Shown: positions 1 to 7,682 of the stretch, piece after piece | Position numbering within the stretch: position 1 is the first letter of the stretch | Layout of the letters: each line of letters opens with the position of its first letter | NCBI RefSeq assembly: GCF_014982785.1 | Contig: NZ_JADCKB010000006.1 | Location: 1 to 64,000, forward strand | DNA from: Ructibacterium gallinarum | GTDB taxonomy: Bacteria > Bacillota > Clostridia > Monoglobales > Monoglobaceae | Reading direction: 5' to 3' | DNA: 64,000 nt | The notes under the pieces: generated by a model | What the model was told of the DNA's origin: nothing | The model's input: only the letters and a program-made list of their open reading frames with translations | Databases searched by the model: none | Translations under genes and position numbers: made by a program

Positions 1-131
1 TTTCGTAGCATGATACCTATATCTTTTTTGATTTTTCCATATATCACCTGCCTGCGATACTTTGGTGCAAACACTATGTGATACTTGCAATTCCATTTCG
101 TGTGTGATAAACTTTCTGTATCAAGTTTCAT
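1..131 (-). CDS. tnpA: IS200/IS605-family TnpA transposase, N-terminal part
   Basis: Y1 (HUH) single-strand transposase of an IS200/IS605-type element, cut off by the left edge of the window. The minus strand from the ATG at 131 reads MKLDTESLSHTKWNC then KYHIVFAPKYRRQVIYGKI, matching the conserved N-terminus of TnpA (the motif around KYHIVFxPKYRR). A strong AGGAGG ribosome site lies 7-12 bases upstream, but it is part of an inverted repeat (see 142-197). The HUH motif and catalytic tyrosine lie outside the window, so activity cannot be judged. Family assignment is firm; completeness is unknown. Confidence 0.9.
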   Translation of the reverse strand, partial: MKLDTESLSHTKWNCKYHIVFAPKYRRQVIYGKIKKDIGIMLR

Positions 132-141
132 TACTTGATTC

Positions 142-197
142 CTCCTTTGATTTTTTTGGCGGTTGGCTAGACCTGCCTTTATTTTATCAAAGGAGGA
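142..197 (-). promoter_or_regulatory. Inverted repeat that can mask the tnpA ribosome site
   Basis: TCCTCCTTTGAT at 142-153 is the exact reverse complement of ATCAAAGGAGGA at 186-197. In the minus-strand tnpA leader the upstream arm would pair with the Shine-Dalgarno region just before the ATG at 131. IS200 is known to limit its own translation by a leader stem that hides the ribosome site; the same role here is inferred from the 12-bp perfect match. Confidence 0.7.
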
Positions 198-230
198 TGC
201 CTTTGACTACTCATAGCTAAAGCTTTTCGG

Positions 231-253
231 AACCACCGGCACTGCCGGTGGTT
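231..253. repeat. Perfect hairpin at the probable left end of the IS element
   Basis: AACCACCGGCA-C-TGCCGGTGGTT is a perfect 11-bp inverted repeat around one central base, upstream of tnpA. IS200/IS605 elements lack terminal inverted repeats and carry subterminal hairpins recognised by TnpA; position and shape fit the left-end hairpin. It could also work as a terminator on the plus strand, where TTTTCT follows. The exact element boundary cannot be set without the right end. Confidence 0.55.
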
Positions 254-267
254 TTCTATATACAAAT

Positions 268-308
268 AAAAAACAGTGTCGGTATATATGTACCGGCACT
301 GTTTTTTT
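268..308 (-). terminator. Terminator after the LysR gene
   Basis: An A-flanked stem (ACAGTGxCGGTA paired with TACCGGCACTGT) around a TATATG loop, with T runs on both strands. It lies 8 bp past the LysR stop codon and can serve both strands, insulating the LysR gene from the IS element. Confidence 0.8.
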
Positions 309-315
309 GAGTATA

Positions 316-1197
316 CTATTTCGAAAAATTTTCTTGTAATTTTTTTAAGAACATTTCAGCCGCTTTAGAAAACACCTGATATCGTTTCCAGACAATATCC
401 AGTCTTGCGGTGCGTTTTGGTTTTAAAGGACGGAAACATAAAGGTCCGTCATCCGTTATTCTAACCAGTCTGTCGATACATAGCGCATACCCTATACCTT
501 CTTCAACCATAAGAGAAGCATTATATAAAAGGTTATATGTGGCTGCAATGTTAAGTTGTGATTTATCACGTTTAATCCAGTTTGAAAGTTCGTTATTTGT
601 ATCAGCCTGCTGTGATGTAATAAGCGGAACATCCCATAAATCATCGGGACAAATTTCCTTTTTTTGAGCAAGCGGGCTGTCTTTTCGCATGAGTACTCCC
701 CATGTATCTGTATATGGCAATTGTATAGAATTGTATTTTTGTAAATTTGAAGCTTCGAGAAAAATACCGAAATCAAGTAATCCTTTGTCAATTTTTTCAG
801 AAACATCAACAGCATTGCCGCTAAATATATGATATCTGATATTATATCCTTCGTCATTGAGCTGTTTTGCTGTCTGTGCGATCAATCTGATACCTTCTGT
901 TTCTCCGCCGCCAATATATACATCACCGCTTATATTATCATCTGATTTCATAATTTCAGATTCAGTTTTATCAACAAGGCTTATAATTTCCTCAGCTCGT
1001 TTTCTTAAAATCATGCCCTCCTCAGTAAGCACAATGCGTCTGTTCCCTCTTGTAAACAGAGTTTTTCCAAGTTCATCTTCCAAATCCATTAACTGCCTTG
1101 ATAATGTTGGCTGTGTTACGTGAAGACTTTCCGCCGCAGCTGAGATATTTTCCTCTCTCGCCACTGCAAGAAAATATTTTAATACTCTGATTTCCAT
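316..1197 (-). CDS. LysR-family transcriptional regulator
   Basis: A 293-residue protein with the usual LysR layout: N-terminal winged helix-turn-helix (about residues 1-60, with VAREENISAAAESLHVTQPT and LSRQLMDLEDELG) followed by a substrate-binding domain (about 90-290). Length is normal for the family. It is divergently transcribed from the three-gene operon that starts at 1350, the arrangement typical of LysR regulators that control the neighbouring genes. The likely targets are therefore those genes and itself; the inducer is not evident. The start is supported by conservation of the MEIRVLKYFLAVAREEN opening. Confidence 0.92.
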   Translation of the reverse strand: MEIRVLKYFLAVAREENISAAAESLHVTQPTLSRQLMDLEDELGKTLFTRGNRRIVLTEEGMILRKRAEEIISLVDKTESEIMKSDDNISGDVYIGGGETEGIRLIAQTAKQLNDEGYNIRYHIFSGNAVDVSEKIDKGLLDFGIFLEASNLQKYNSIQLPYTDTWGVLMRKDSPLAQKKEICPDDLWDVPLITSQQADTNNELSNWIKRDKSQLNIAATYNLLYNASLMVEEGIGYALCIDRLVRITDDGPLCFRPLKPKRTARLDIVWKRYQVFSKAAEMFLKKLQENFSK

Positions 1198-1287
1198 ATA
1201 TTCACCTACCTTTTGGCGTTTGATTTAATAATATTGTAACACAGATAACTATGCCTGTCAAGTATAGAACGATATTGTATATAAGTA

Positions 1288-1317
1288 TTGGACATTTTAA
1301 AAGGAAGATTGTATAAT
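1288..1317 (+). promoter_or_regulatory. Probable sigma-A promoter of the 1350 operon
   Basis: TTGGAC (1288-1293), 18-bp spacer, perfect TATAAT (1312-1317), 32 bp before the start at 1350. It lies in the LysR/operon divergent region. Confidence 0.6.
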
Positions 1318-1349
1318 AAAATTAATAATTAATCAAAGAGGTGACAGTA

Positions 1350-1586
1350 ATGAATGTTAATGGTTTTTTCGTGCCTGACAAAGAGATAATGCGTGCCTTA
1401 TGTGACGTGGGGTGCGATGATACGATAATTGATAAATTCATAAAAACAGATGGCAGAAAAAAAGATATGTTGCATATATTGCAAGAGCAGCGCGTCAACA
1501 TTCTAAACATACTGCACCCTGTTCAAAGACAGCTGGAGTGTATCGATTTTCTCATATATAAAATAAGAAAGGCAGGAGAAAAATGA
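1350..1586 (+). CDS. Small uncharacterised protein
   Basis: 78 residues when started at the ATG at 1350, which has GAGGTG 6 bases upstream; a GTG at 1341 in frame overlaps that ribosome site and is less likely. The sequence is mostly helical and ends in VQRQLECIDFLIYKIRK, a heptad-like helix resembling the C-terminal dimerisation helix of MerR-type regulators, but there is no DNA-binding part. It ends in an ATGA overlap with the next gene, so it is translationally coupled to it. I do not recognise a function; a small regulator or partner of the LysR-controlled operon is possible. Confidence 0.7.
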   Translation: MNVNGFFVPDKEIMRALCDVGCDDTIIDKFIKTDGRKKDMLHILQEQRVNILNILHPVQRQLECIDFLIYKIRKAGEK

Positions 1587-2254
1587 AATTAAAGATATTT
1601 GTGATTACATTTGTTGTATTGCTGACGACGCACACATTTGTTTTAGCGGCAAACATCGAAATAGGCGGCGGAAATATCACCGCATATAATGTGCCTTCAG
1701 ATAGTATATTGATGACAGCTTTGTATCGTGACAATATGATGATTGATGTAAAGGCACATCCGGGCGGTGGAACCCTCACAGCAAATCCCACAGAAGATTT
1801 TTCAGAAATAAGAGAAACAGATACCATAAAAGCTTTTTTGTGGAACAGAGATACTTTAAGCCCGTTGTGTGACGCGGTTACAACAAATATGAAAGAAACT
1901 AATGACAGCGATAATATTGTAAAAATTACGGTGAACGGACATACATTTACAGCAGTACTTTATGATAATGATACGGCAAAAGCTTTTAAAGCAATGCTTC
2001 CAATGACAATTACCATGAATGAACTAAACAGAAATGAGAAGTATTATTATTTTGACAGCTCTTTTCCCACGGACAGCACACGTCCCGGCACAATGAAAGA
2101 AGGAGATTTAATGTTATACGGTTCAAGTTGTCTGGTGCTTTTTTATGAAACTTTCCAAAGCTCCTACAACTATACAAAAATCGGCTATATTGATGATACT
2201 GCAGGACTTAAAAATGCACTTGGAAGCGGAAATGTGACGGTGACCTATGAGTAA
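1583..2254 (+). CDS. Secreted cyclophilin-like fold protein
   Basis: 223 residues. Residues 1-22 form a signal peptide (KLKIFVITFVVLLTTHTFVLA) with cleavage likely after VLA. The C-terminal half (about 110-223) has the features of the bacterial cyclophilin-like domain of the Cyclophil_like2 type: IVKITVNGHTFTAVLYDN, then KAFKAMLPMTITM, RPGTMKEGDLMLYG and IGYIDDTAGLKNALGSG. This fold is not known to have isomerase activity in most members and often acts as a binding module. It overlaps the upstream gene by 4 bp and the following hydrolase reading frame by several bases, so the three genes formed one operon. Confidence 0.75.
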   Translation: MKLKIFVITFVVLLTTHTFVLAANIEIGGGNITAYNVPSDSILMTALYRDNMMIDVKAHPGGGTLTANPTEDFSEIRETDTIKAFLWNRDTLSPLCDAVTTNMKETNDSDNIVKITVNGHTFTAVLYDNDTAKAFKAMLPMTITMNELNRNEKYYYFDSSFPTDSTRPGTMKEGDLMLYGSSCLVLFYETFQSSYNYTKIGYIDDTAGLKNALGSGNVTVTYE

Positions 2255-3121
2255 AAGATATATATACTATTTATTATTGCGGTAATCATCGTTGGTGTGC
2301 TTTTATTGTTAAGATATATAAGGAACAACAAAGGAACAGTATACATTACTCCCGGCGTCCCTGTCACCCTGTCGGACGAACCAATTCAATTAGAGGACGG
2401 ACTCTCAGCAGTACAGTTTGAAGGAGATTACAGATTTGAAAGTTTTCTTGAAAAAGGCGGTGCAGCATCAGATCAAGAAGTTGTTCAATTTTTGGCTGAG
2501 AATATTATCGGTTACGAAATTGATGGCGGAATATTTCGGTCTTTGTTTGGATGCAGTACCATATCAGTTGAAAGTCCTCAAGGGGATAGATTGTTTGGCA
2601 GAAATTTTGACTGGAACAAATGTAATGCAATGATTGTAATGTCAAAAACAAATAACGGTTATCATTCCATATCAACCGTAAATGAAGATTTCATTAAAAG
2701 TGGTGTTGGAAACTTTTATAATAAACTTCCGCAAGAAATAAAAAACATTGCCGCAATTTACGCACCACTTGATGGCATGAATGAAAAAGGTCTTGCCGTT
2801 GCTGTAAATATGATACAGGATCATTCTACTATTGAGCAGAACAGTGAAAAACCGGATATTACAACCACAACCGCAGTAAGGCTTTTACTCGATAAAGCGT
2901 CAACTATCGATGAAGCAATAAAACTGCTCTCTGAATACGATATGCACGCCTCGATGGGATACATGGTACATTTCGTTATATCAGACGCATTGGGACACAG
3001 TGTATGTGTTGAATATATAAACAACGAGATGTCTGTAATTGAAACACCGGTGGTTACAAATTTTTACCTGACAGAAGGAGAAAAATACGGCATAGGCACC
3101 GAGCAGAAAAGAACTATATAG
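2247..3121 (+). pseudogene. Linear-amide C-N hydrolase (Ntn family), frameshifted and 3'-truncated
   Basis: The body (GTG 2297 to 3121) is a choloylglycine hydrolase/NAAA-like Ntn amidase: SLFGCSTISVESPQG with the candidate nucleophile Cys, then LFGRNFDW, GMNEKGLAVAVNM and FVISDALGHSVCVEY. Family members cleave non-peptide amide bonds. Two defects are visible. The natural start ATG at 2247 (overlapping the previous gene) hits a stop after 12 codons; adding one A to the AAAA run at 2253-2256 would restore MSKKIYILFIIAVIIVGVLL, a membrane anchor joined to the body. At the other end the protein stops at GTEQKRTI, short of the C-terminal part seen in relatives, where a mobilisation-like fragment begins. 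A GTG start at 2297 would make an unanchored product. Confidence 0.7.
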
Positions 3122-3219
3122 CTAAAATATGGCTTACTGAGGACGAACGACAATTGATTGATGAAAAAATGAAGCTGTTAAAAGGGGTGTTGCCAAAATG
3201 CCAAAAACGAATATTTTAA
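3112..3219 (+). pseudogene. Fragment resembling a MobC-type mobilisation gene
   Basis: In another frame from the hydrolase, the plus strand reads KNYIAKIWLTEDERQLIDEK then MKLLKGVLPKC before a stop at 3217-3219. The segment IWLTEDERQLIDEKMKLL resembles the start of relaxosome (MobC-like) proteins of mobilisable elements. No start codon is present and the rest of the gene is missing. I read it as a recombination scar that replaced the hydrolase 3' end. The family match is from memory of the motif, hence the moderate score. Confidence 0.45.
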
Positions 3220-3268
3220 CTTCCCTTGTAAAAAAGAGCATAGCCCCCTATATTGTTTGCCGCTATTC

Positions 3269-3292
3269 TTTACAATCTGCTTTACAATCTGC
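3269..3292. repeat. Two tandem copies of a 12-bp unit
   Basis: TTTACAATCTGC occurs twice head to tail in the gene-poor stretch between the hydrolase remnant and hcp. No function is evident. Confidence 0.8.
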
Positions 3293-3390
3293 TTTTGCAT
3301 TATCGTGTAATATGGAACGGTAAACTATATGTATTCTTGTTACATCGGTGCGGCTGATAAAATGCACCGTATGAAAATCACAAAACAAGA

Positions 3391-3439
3391 ACCGTGATAC
3401 AGCTGCCAAGTGTGGCAAAACCGTATCACGGTATTTTTT
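3391..3439 (+). terminator. Rho-independent terminator
   Basis: ACCGTGATAC (3391-3400) pairs with GTATCACGGT (3423-3432) and is followed by ATTTTTTAT. It would end plus-strand transcription arriving from the hydrolase region, and overlaps the stop of the decayed minus-strand gene at 3438. Confidence 0.75.
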
Positions 3440-3660
3440 ATGAAAATGTGGAAAGATAGAATCCAGTATTGTCATCACCAACAAAAGCCATCATATCTTT
3501 GTAGTTACTGTTAGAGCCGGAACGAATTAAAATAAGGTTACGCCCCGTTTTTCAAATTCCTGTTCAAACTGAGCAAGCTCTGTATTCAGTACATCACTGA
3601 TGCCTTGCCCCATATCGTCAAGTAACCGTTTCATTCTAATGGTGTCTCCGGATAAAAGAT
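3438..3660 (-). pseudogene. Decayed unidentified gene, C-terminal part with a frameshift
   Basis: The minus strand reads HLLSGDTIRMKRLLDDMGQG then ISDVLNTELAQFEQEFEKRG and VTLF before a stop at 3527-3529. Shifting frame by one base at that point continues as LIRSGSNSNYKDMMAFVGDD and NTGFYLSTFS to a stop at 3438-3440. The amphipathic helix and sensible continuation across the shift point to a broken real gene rather than noise. No intact start is present. The family is not recognised. Confidence 0.45.
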
Positions 3661-3670
3661 GATTCGCTGT

Positions 3671-5242
3671 TTATTTTCTTATGCAGAGTATCGCATCCAA
3701 ATCCTGTTCTGAATCGGTGATAGGTCGAAGTCCATAGGTATCGACAAGTACCTTTGTCACTGTTTCCGAAAGAAACGCCGGCATTGTTGGTCCCAGATAC
3801 ATATTTTTTACACCCAAAGCAAATAAAGTTAAAAGAATACACACTGCCTTTTGTTCATACCATGACAGCACAAGAGTTAATGGCAATTCGTTAATATTGC
3901 ATCCAAATGCATCCGCTAACGCTAGTGCAACTTTTATAGCACTGTAGGCATCATTACACTGTCCCATATCAAGAATTCTCGGTAAACCGTCTATCTCACC
4001 AAGATCAAGATCATTAAATCTGTACTTCCCGCAGGCAAGCGTAAGGACCAGAGAATCCATTGGCGTTTGTTTCACAAATTCCGTATAATAATTGCGTCCC
4101 GGATGAGCTCCATCACAGCCTCCCACCAGGAAAATATGCTTAATTTTTTCGTTTTTAATCAGGTCTATGATCTTTTCGGCATTAGAAAGTATTGTTTTAT
4201 GTGCGAAACCCGTTGTAAGCATGTGCCCGCCGTTAATTCCGCTCATGCTCCTGTCATGCTCATATCCGCCAAGCGCAAGCGACTGATTAATCAAGGGTGT
4301 AAAATCTTTTTTTCCGTCTTTATCTTCATCAATATGGAACAGTCCATCAAAGCCTACTACAGAGGTTGTATATACTCTGTCCACATAGCTTTTCCTTGGT
4401 GGCATAAGACAATTCGTCGTAAACAAAATCGGTGCAGGAATACTCTCAAATTCTTTTTGCTGACTTTGCCATGCTGTTCCAAAATTTCCGACGAGATGAC
4501 TATATTTCTTTAATTCAGGATAAGCATGTGCCGGAAGCATTTCACCATGAGTATAAATATTGATTCCTTTATCCTTTGTTTGTTCCAGAAGCTGATGCAA
4601 ATCCTTGAGGTCATGACCTGATACCACTATAAAAGGCCCTTTTTTTACATCTACATTTACTCTTGTCGGACCAGGATGGCCGAAGGTTTCAGTATTTGCT
4701 TTATCCAAAAGCTCCATACACTTGTAATTTATTCTGCCAAATTCCATAATAAGGGAAAGCCATTCCTCTACTGTATGGGTACAATTCAGTGCACATAACC
4801 CTTTATAAAACCATGCTATAACCTCGTCATCAACGTACCCAAGCTGCATAGCATGATGAGCATATGCTGCCATGCCCTTCATGCCAAAGAGTAACGTTGA
4901 ACGTAGGGATACGATATCTGTTTCACCTTCGAATAATCTAATGACTTTTGAATCATCGTTACCGCCAAGCCTTCTCCGTTCATCAATTATACGCCCCATC
5001 AATTTTTTTATGGCACTGTCATCAAAATTAACATTGGTGAGTGTTGTAAAAAGTCCATCTGGGATAAGTCTGTCTGAAAGATCACTTCTTTTTTCTTTCG
5101 CTGCTTCTGCAAGTCGTATCAGTTCATATACAAGTTCATCCTGAAGATTTGCTGTAGTAGGTTGCTTGCCACATACTCCTGTGCGTACGCATCCTTTATT
5201 ACCTGCTGTCTGCTGACATTGGAAACAAAACATGTTTGACAT
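3671..5242 (-). CDS. hcp: Hydroxylamine reductase (hybrid-cluster protein)
   Basis: Reduces hydroxylamine and, in characterised relatives, nitric oxide; a cytoplasmic iron-sulfur enzyme for nitrosative stress in anaerobes. 523 residues when started at 5242, which has GGAGG at good distance; the open frame extends further upstream without homology. N-terminal Cys motif CFQCQQTAGNKGCVRTGVCG is the short-spaced type found in strict anaerobes. Hybrid-cluster ligand regions are present: GHDL, TTNCLMPP, GGCDGAHPGRNYYTEF, LACGKYRFN and GQCNDAYSA. It stands alone with its own promoter; no hcr reductase is adjacent. Confidence 0.95.
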   Translation of the reverse strand: MSNMFCFQCQQTAGNKGCVRTGVCGKQPTTANLQDELVYELIRLAEAAKEKRSDLSDRLIPDGLFTTLTNVNFDDSAIKKLMGRIIDERRRLGGNDDSKVIRLFEGETDIVSLRSTLLFGMKGMAAYAHHAMQLGYVDDEVIAWFYKGLCALNCTHTVEEWLSLIMEFGRINYKCMELLDKANTETFGHPGPTRVNVDVKKGPFIVVSGHDLKDLHQLLEQTKDKGINIYTHGEMLPAHAYPELKKYSHLVGNFGTAWQSQQKEFESIPAPILFTTNCLMPPRKSYVDRVYTTSVVGFDGLFHIDEDKDGKKDFTPLINQSLALGGYEHDRSMSGINGGHMLTTGFAHKTILSNAEKIIDLIKNEKIKHIFLVGGCDGAHPGRNYYTEFVKQTPMDSLVLTLACGKYRFNDLDLGEIDGLPRILDMGQCNDAYSAIKVALALADAFGCNINELPLTLVLSWYEQKAVCILLTLFALGVKNMYLGPTMPAFLSETVTKVLVDTYGLRPITDSEQDLDAILCIRK

Positions 5243-5288
5243 ATTATTTACCTCCATAACTGTAAATTGACATGTTTTATTTTTTCCA

Positions 5289-5317
5289 ATTATATACATA
5301 AAATACATTGTATGTAA
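5289..5317 (-). promoter_or_regulatory. Probable hcp promoter with an overlapping palindrome
   Basis: On the minus strand TATAAT (5294-5289) lies 17 bp from TTACAT (5317-5312). A perfect dyad TACAT-TGT-ATGTA (5304-5316) covers the -35 region. hcp is commonly controlled by Crp/Fnr-family regulators such as HcpR, so this dyad is a candidate operator; the regulator is not in the window. Confidence 0.45.
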
Positions 5318-5426
5318 CAAAATCGAATAGTAAAAGCAATCATTTAAAACAAATAAATTCTGACCCGGCATTTCCATCATGTTCTGTTTTAATTTATAAA
5401 ATCTTTTATTAATTTGTAAAAATAAA

Positions 5427-5462
5427 AAGCTATTTATTCGCATAAAAACGAGTAAATAGCTT
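5427..5462. repeat. 14-bp inverted repeat in the hcp-htpG interval
   Basis: AAGCTATTTATTCG and CGAGTAAATAGCTT flank an 8-base loop, with one position pairing as G-U in plus-strand RNA. It is AT-rich and followed by TTATTTTAAT. The 354-base interval 5243-5596 holds this, the hcp promoter and a weak GAGG/CCTC hairpin near 5570-5590 after htpG; I see no gene. Confidence 0.5.
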
Positions 5463-5596
5463 ATTTTAATCATGTATCTTGTATTATAAAACAAGAGTTT
5501 TGCCATTACATAAATAACCCCTTTGCATTAACACAAAAGTGTATTTATGTATTAAAATTAACGCATGAAATAGGAGGCGAATCTACCTCATATTTA

Positions 5597-7492
5597 TTAT
5601 TGAATCAACTCACAGGCATCTTCTACAAAAGCAGAGGCATCATCTACTTTAAAACCTTCCATCAGCAATGCGCAGTTATATAACACATTGGTAAGTTTAT
5701 TTAATTTTTCATTATTGGCTGCATTTGCTTTCAAAGTTTCAAAAATCGGATGATTGATATTGATTTCCAGCACGCGCTGCGCTTTCATCATTCCGCCTTG
5801 GGGCATGGCATTTAATGTTTTTTCCATCTCCAGAGAAATTTCCCCTTCGCTGCTGATGCAGACAGGATGGGATTTTAGCCGGGAAGTAGCTTTCACATTG
5901 ACCACTTTATCACCCAATGCGGTTTTCATTGCTTCAAGCAGATCTTTATTTTGTTCTTGAGCAATAGCTTCTGCGGCCTTGGCGGTTTCGTCTTCTAGGT
6001 TGAGATCTGCTGCGGATACTGACTTAAATTCCTTCTCCATATATTTATTGAGAATTTTAATGGCAAACTCATCCACATCTTCTACAAAATATAGAATCTC
6101 ATATCCTTTTTCCTTAACCATTTCAGTTTGCGGAAGATGGTCAATTTGCTCGATGGTTTCGCCGCAGGCGTAGTAAATATATGTCTGATCCTCTTTCATC
6201 CGTTCAATATATTCTTTTAAAGTTACTGGTTTTTTCTCTGTTGAAGAGTAGAACATGATTAGGTCAACCAGAAAATCTTTTTCTGCACCATAGTTGTCAT
6301 ACATACCAAATTTCAGCGGCCGTTTAAAGGCCTCATAAAATTTTTCATATTTTTCCCGCTCGTTTTTTTGCATGGCAAGAAGTTCATTCTTGATTTTTTT
6401 CTTTAGATGTGCAGCAATGGTTTTTAGTTGTCTGTCATGTTGAAGAATTTCCCGAGAAATATTTAAGGACAAATCCGCAGAATCTACAAGACCACGTACA
6501 AAGCCAAAATAATCTGGCAGAAGGTCTTCGCATTTATCCATAATCATAACACCGTTAGTATAAAGAGAAAGACCTCGCTTAAACTCTTTGGTATAGTAAT
6601 CAAAAGGCGGACGGGCAGGAATAAACATAAGGGCCTGATAACTTACAGCTCCGTCAGCACTGGTGTGAATGACTCGAAGCGGATCCTCAAAATCGAAAAA
6701 TTTTTCTTTATAAAAATTATTATAGTCTTCTTCTGTCAGCTCAGATTTGTTCCGTCTCCAGATCGGAACCATACTGTTGAGCGTTTCGTCTTCCTGATAG
6801 GTTTCATATTCCGGCTCAGCATCTTTATCTTTGTTTTCCGTTTCCTTTAATTTTTGTTTGGTCACCAGCATTTTAATGGGGTATTTAATGTAATCAGAAT
6901 ACTTCTTGACAAGATTCCGGATGGTATATTCGTTTAAAAACTCATCATAGTTTTCTTCGTCATTGTTTTCTTTCAGTTTTAATGTAATAATGGTTCCAAA
7001 ATGATCCAAAGTGCAGGGGGTAATTTCATAGCCTTCTGCGCCTTCCGAATACCACTGAAATGCATCTTCACTTCCAAATTTCCGGCTTTTTACGGTTACC
7101 TGGTCTGCTACCATAAATGCTGAATAAAATCCAACACCAAACTGTCCGATAATATCTACGCCGTCTTTTTGCTCAGCTTCGTTTTTAAATGCAAAAGAGC
7201 CGCTTTTTGCAATGGTACCTAGATTTTCCTCTAATTCTTCTTGTGTCATGCCAATGCCGCGATCTTCAATCGTTAAGGTCCGAGCATCTTTATCAGCCGT
7301 AATTCGGATATAAAAATCATCTTTTTGAAACGTGACATTTTCATCGGTGAGGGAGAGGTAGTAAAGCTTGTCCAATGCATCATTCGCATTTGAAATAAGT
7401 TCCCTCATAAAAATTTCCTTGTGTGTATAAATGGAATGAATCATTAAATCCAAAAGCCGTTTTGATTCCGACTTAAATTCATAAGTTGCCAT
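5597..7492 (-). CDS. htpG: Molecular chaperone HtpG (Hsp90)
   Basis: ATP-dependent cytoplasmic chaperone. 631 residues from [20 protein letters not shown]; the start at 7492 is chosen because GGAGG sits 8 bases before it, whereas the upstream ATG at 7507 precedes that site. N-terminal GHKL ATPase motifs are intact: [37 protein letters not shown]. Middle domain includes [19 protein letters not shown]. Length is normal. It is monocistronic, and a perfect CIRCE operator lies 21 bp upstream, so it is probably repressed by HrcA, whose gene is at 17077. Confidence 0.97.
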   Translation of the reverse strand: MATYEFKSESKRLLDLMIHSIYTHKEIFMRELISNANDALDKLYYLSLTDENVTFQKDDFYIRITADKDARTLTIEDRGIGMTQEELEENLGTIAKSGSFAFKNEAEQKDGVDIIGQFGVGFYSAFMVADQVTVKSRKFGSEDAFQWYSEGAEGYEITPCTLDHFGTIITLKLKENNDEENYDEFLNEYTIRNLVKKYSDYIKYPIKMLVTKQKLKETENKDKDAEPEYETYQEDETLNSMVPIWRRNKSELTEEDYNNFYKEKFFDFEDPLRVIHTSADGAVSYQALMFIPARPPFDYYTKEFKRGLSLYTNGVMIMDKCEDLLPDYFGFVRGLVDSADLSLNISREILQHDRQLKTIAAHLKKKIKNELLAMQKNEREKYEKFYEAFKRPLKFGMYDNYGAEKDFLVDLIMFYSSTEKKPVTLKEYIERMKEDQTYIYYACGETIEQIDHLPQTEMVKEKGYEILYFVEDVDEFAIKILNKYMEKEFKSVSAADLNLEDETAKAAEAIAQEQNKDLLEAMKTALGDKVVNVKATSRLKSHPVCISSEGEISLEMEKTLNAMPQGGMMKAQRVLEININHPIFETLKANAANNEKLNKLTNVLYNCALLMEGFKVDDASAFVEDACELIQ

Positions 7493-7513
7493 GTTAATCG
7501 CCTCCATATTTTG

Positions 7514-7540
7514 TTAGCACTCATACTCATTGAGTGCTAA
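7514..7540 (-). promoter_or_regulatory. CIRCE operator (HrcA site) of htpG
   Basis: TTAGCACTC-N9-GAGTGCTAA, an exact match to the CIRCE consensus, lying between the -10 box and the htpG start. It sits at the transcription start, where HrcA would block transcription. Confidence 0.95.
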
Positions 7541-7544
7541 GATT

Positions 7545-7572
7545 ATTGTAGCATTATTTTACAATTTGTCAA
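7545..7572 (-). promoter_or_regulatory. htpG sigma-A promoter
   Basis: Minus strand TTGACA (7572-7567), 16-bp spacer, TACAAT (7550-7545), immediately upstream of the CIRCE element. Confidence 0.85.
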
Positions 7573-7622
7573 GAGAAATTTGTGACAATTTTATTTTTTT
7601 AAATAGATGTGTTTTGTTTTTG

Positions 7623-7651
7623 TTGTGTTTTTTAAAAATTTATGTTATACT
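7623..7651 (+). promoter_or_regulatory. Probable promoter of the HAD phosphatase gene
   Basis: TTGTGT (7623-7628), 17-bp spacer, TATACT (7646-7651), 31 bp before the start at 7683. Confidence 0.5.
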
Positions 7652-7682
7652 GACAAAAGAAAAAGAAAAGGAATGTAAAAAA

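Noticed and set aside
3269-3292. Possible CRISPR-like repeat
   Set aside because: Only two adjacent 12-bp copies with no spacers; a simple tandem duplication.
5243-5506. N-terminal extension of hcp by about 88 residues
   Set aside because: It is AT-rich, unlike any Hcp N-terminus, and contains the promoter; the family motif begins at the ATG at 5242.
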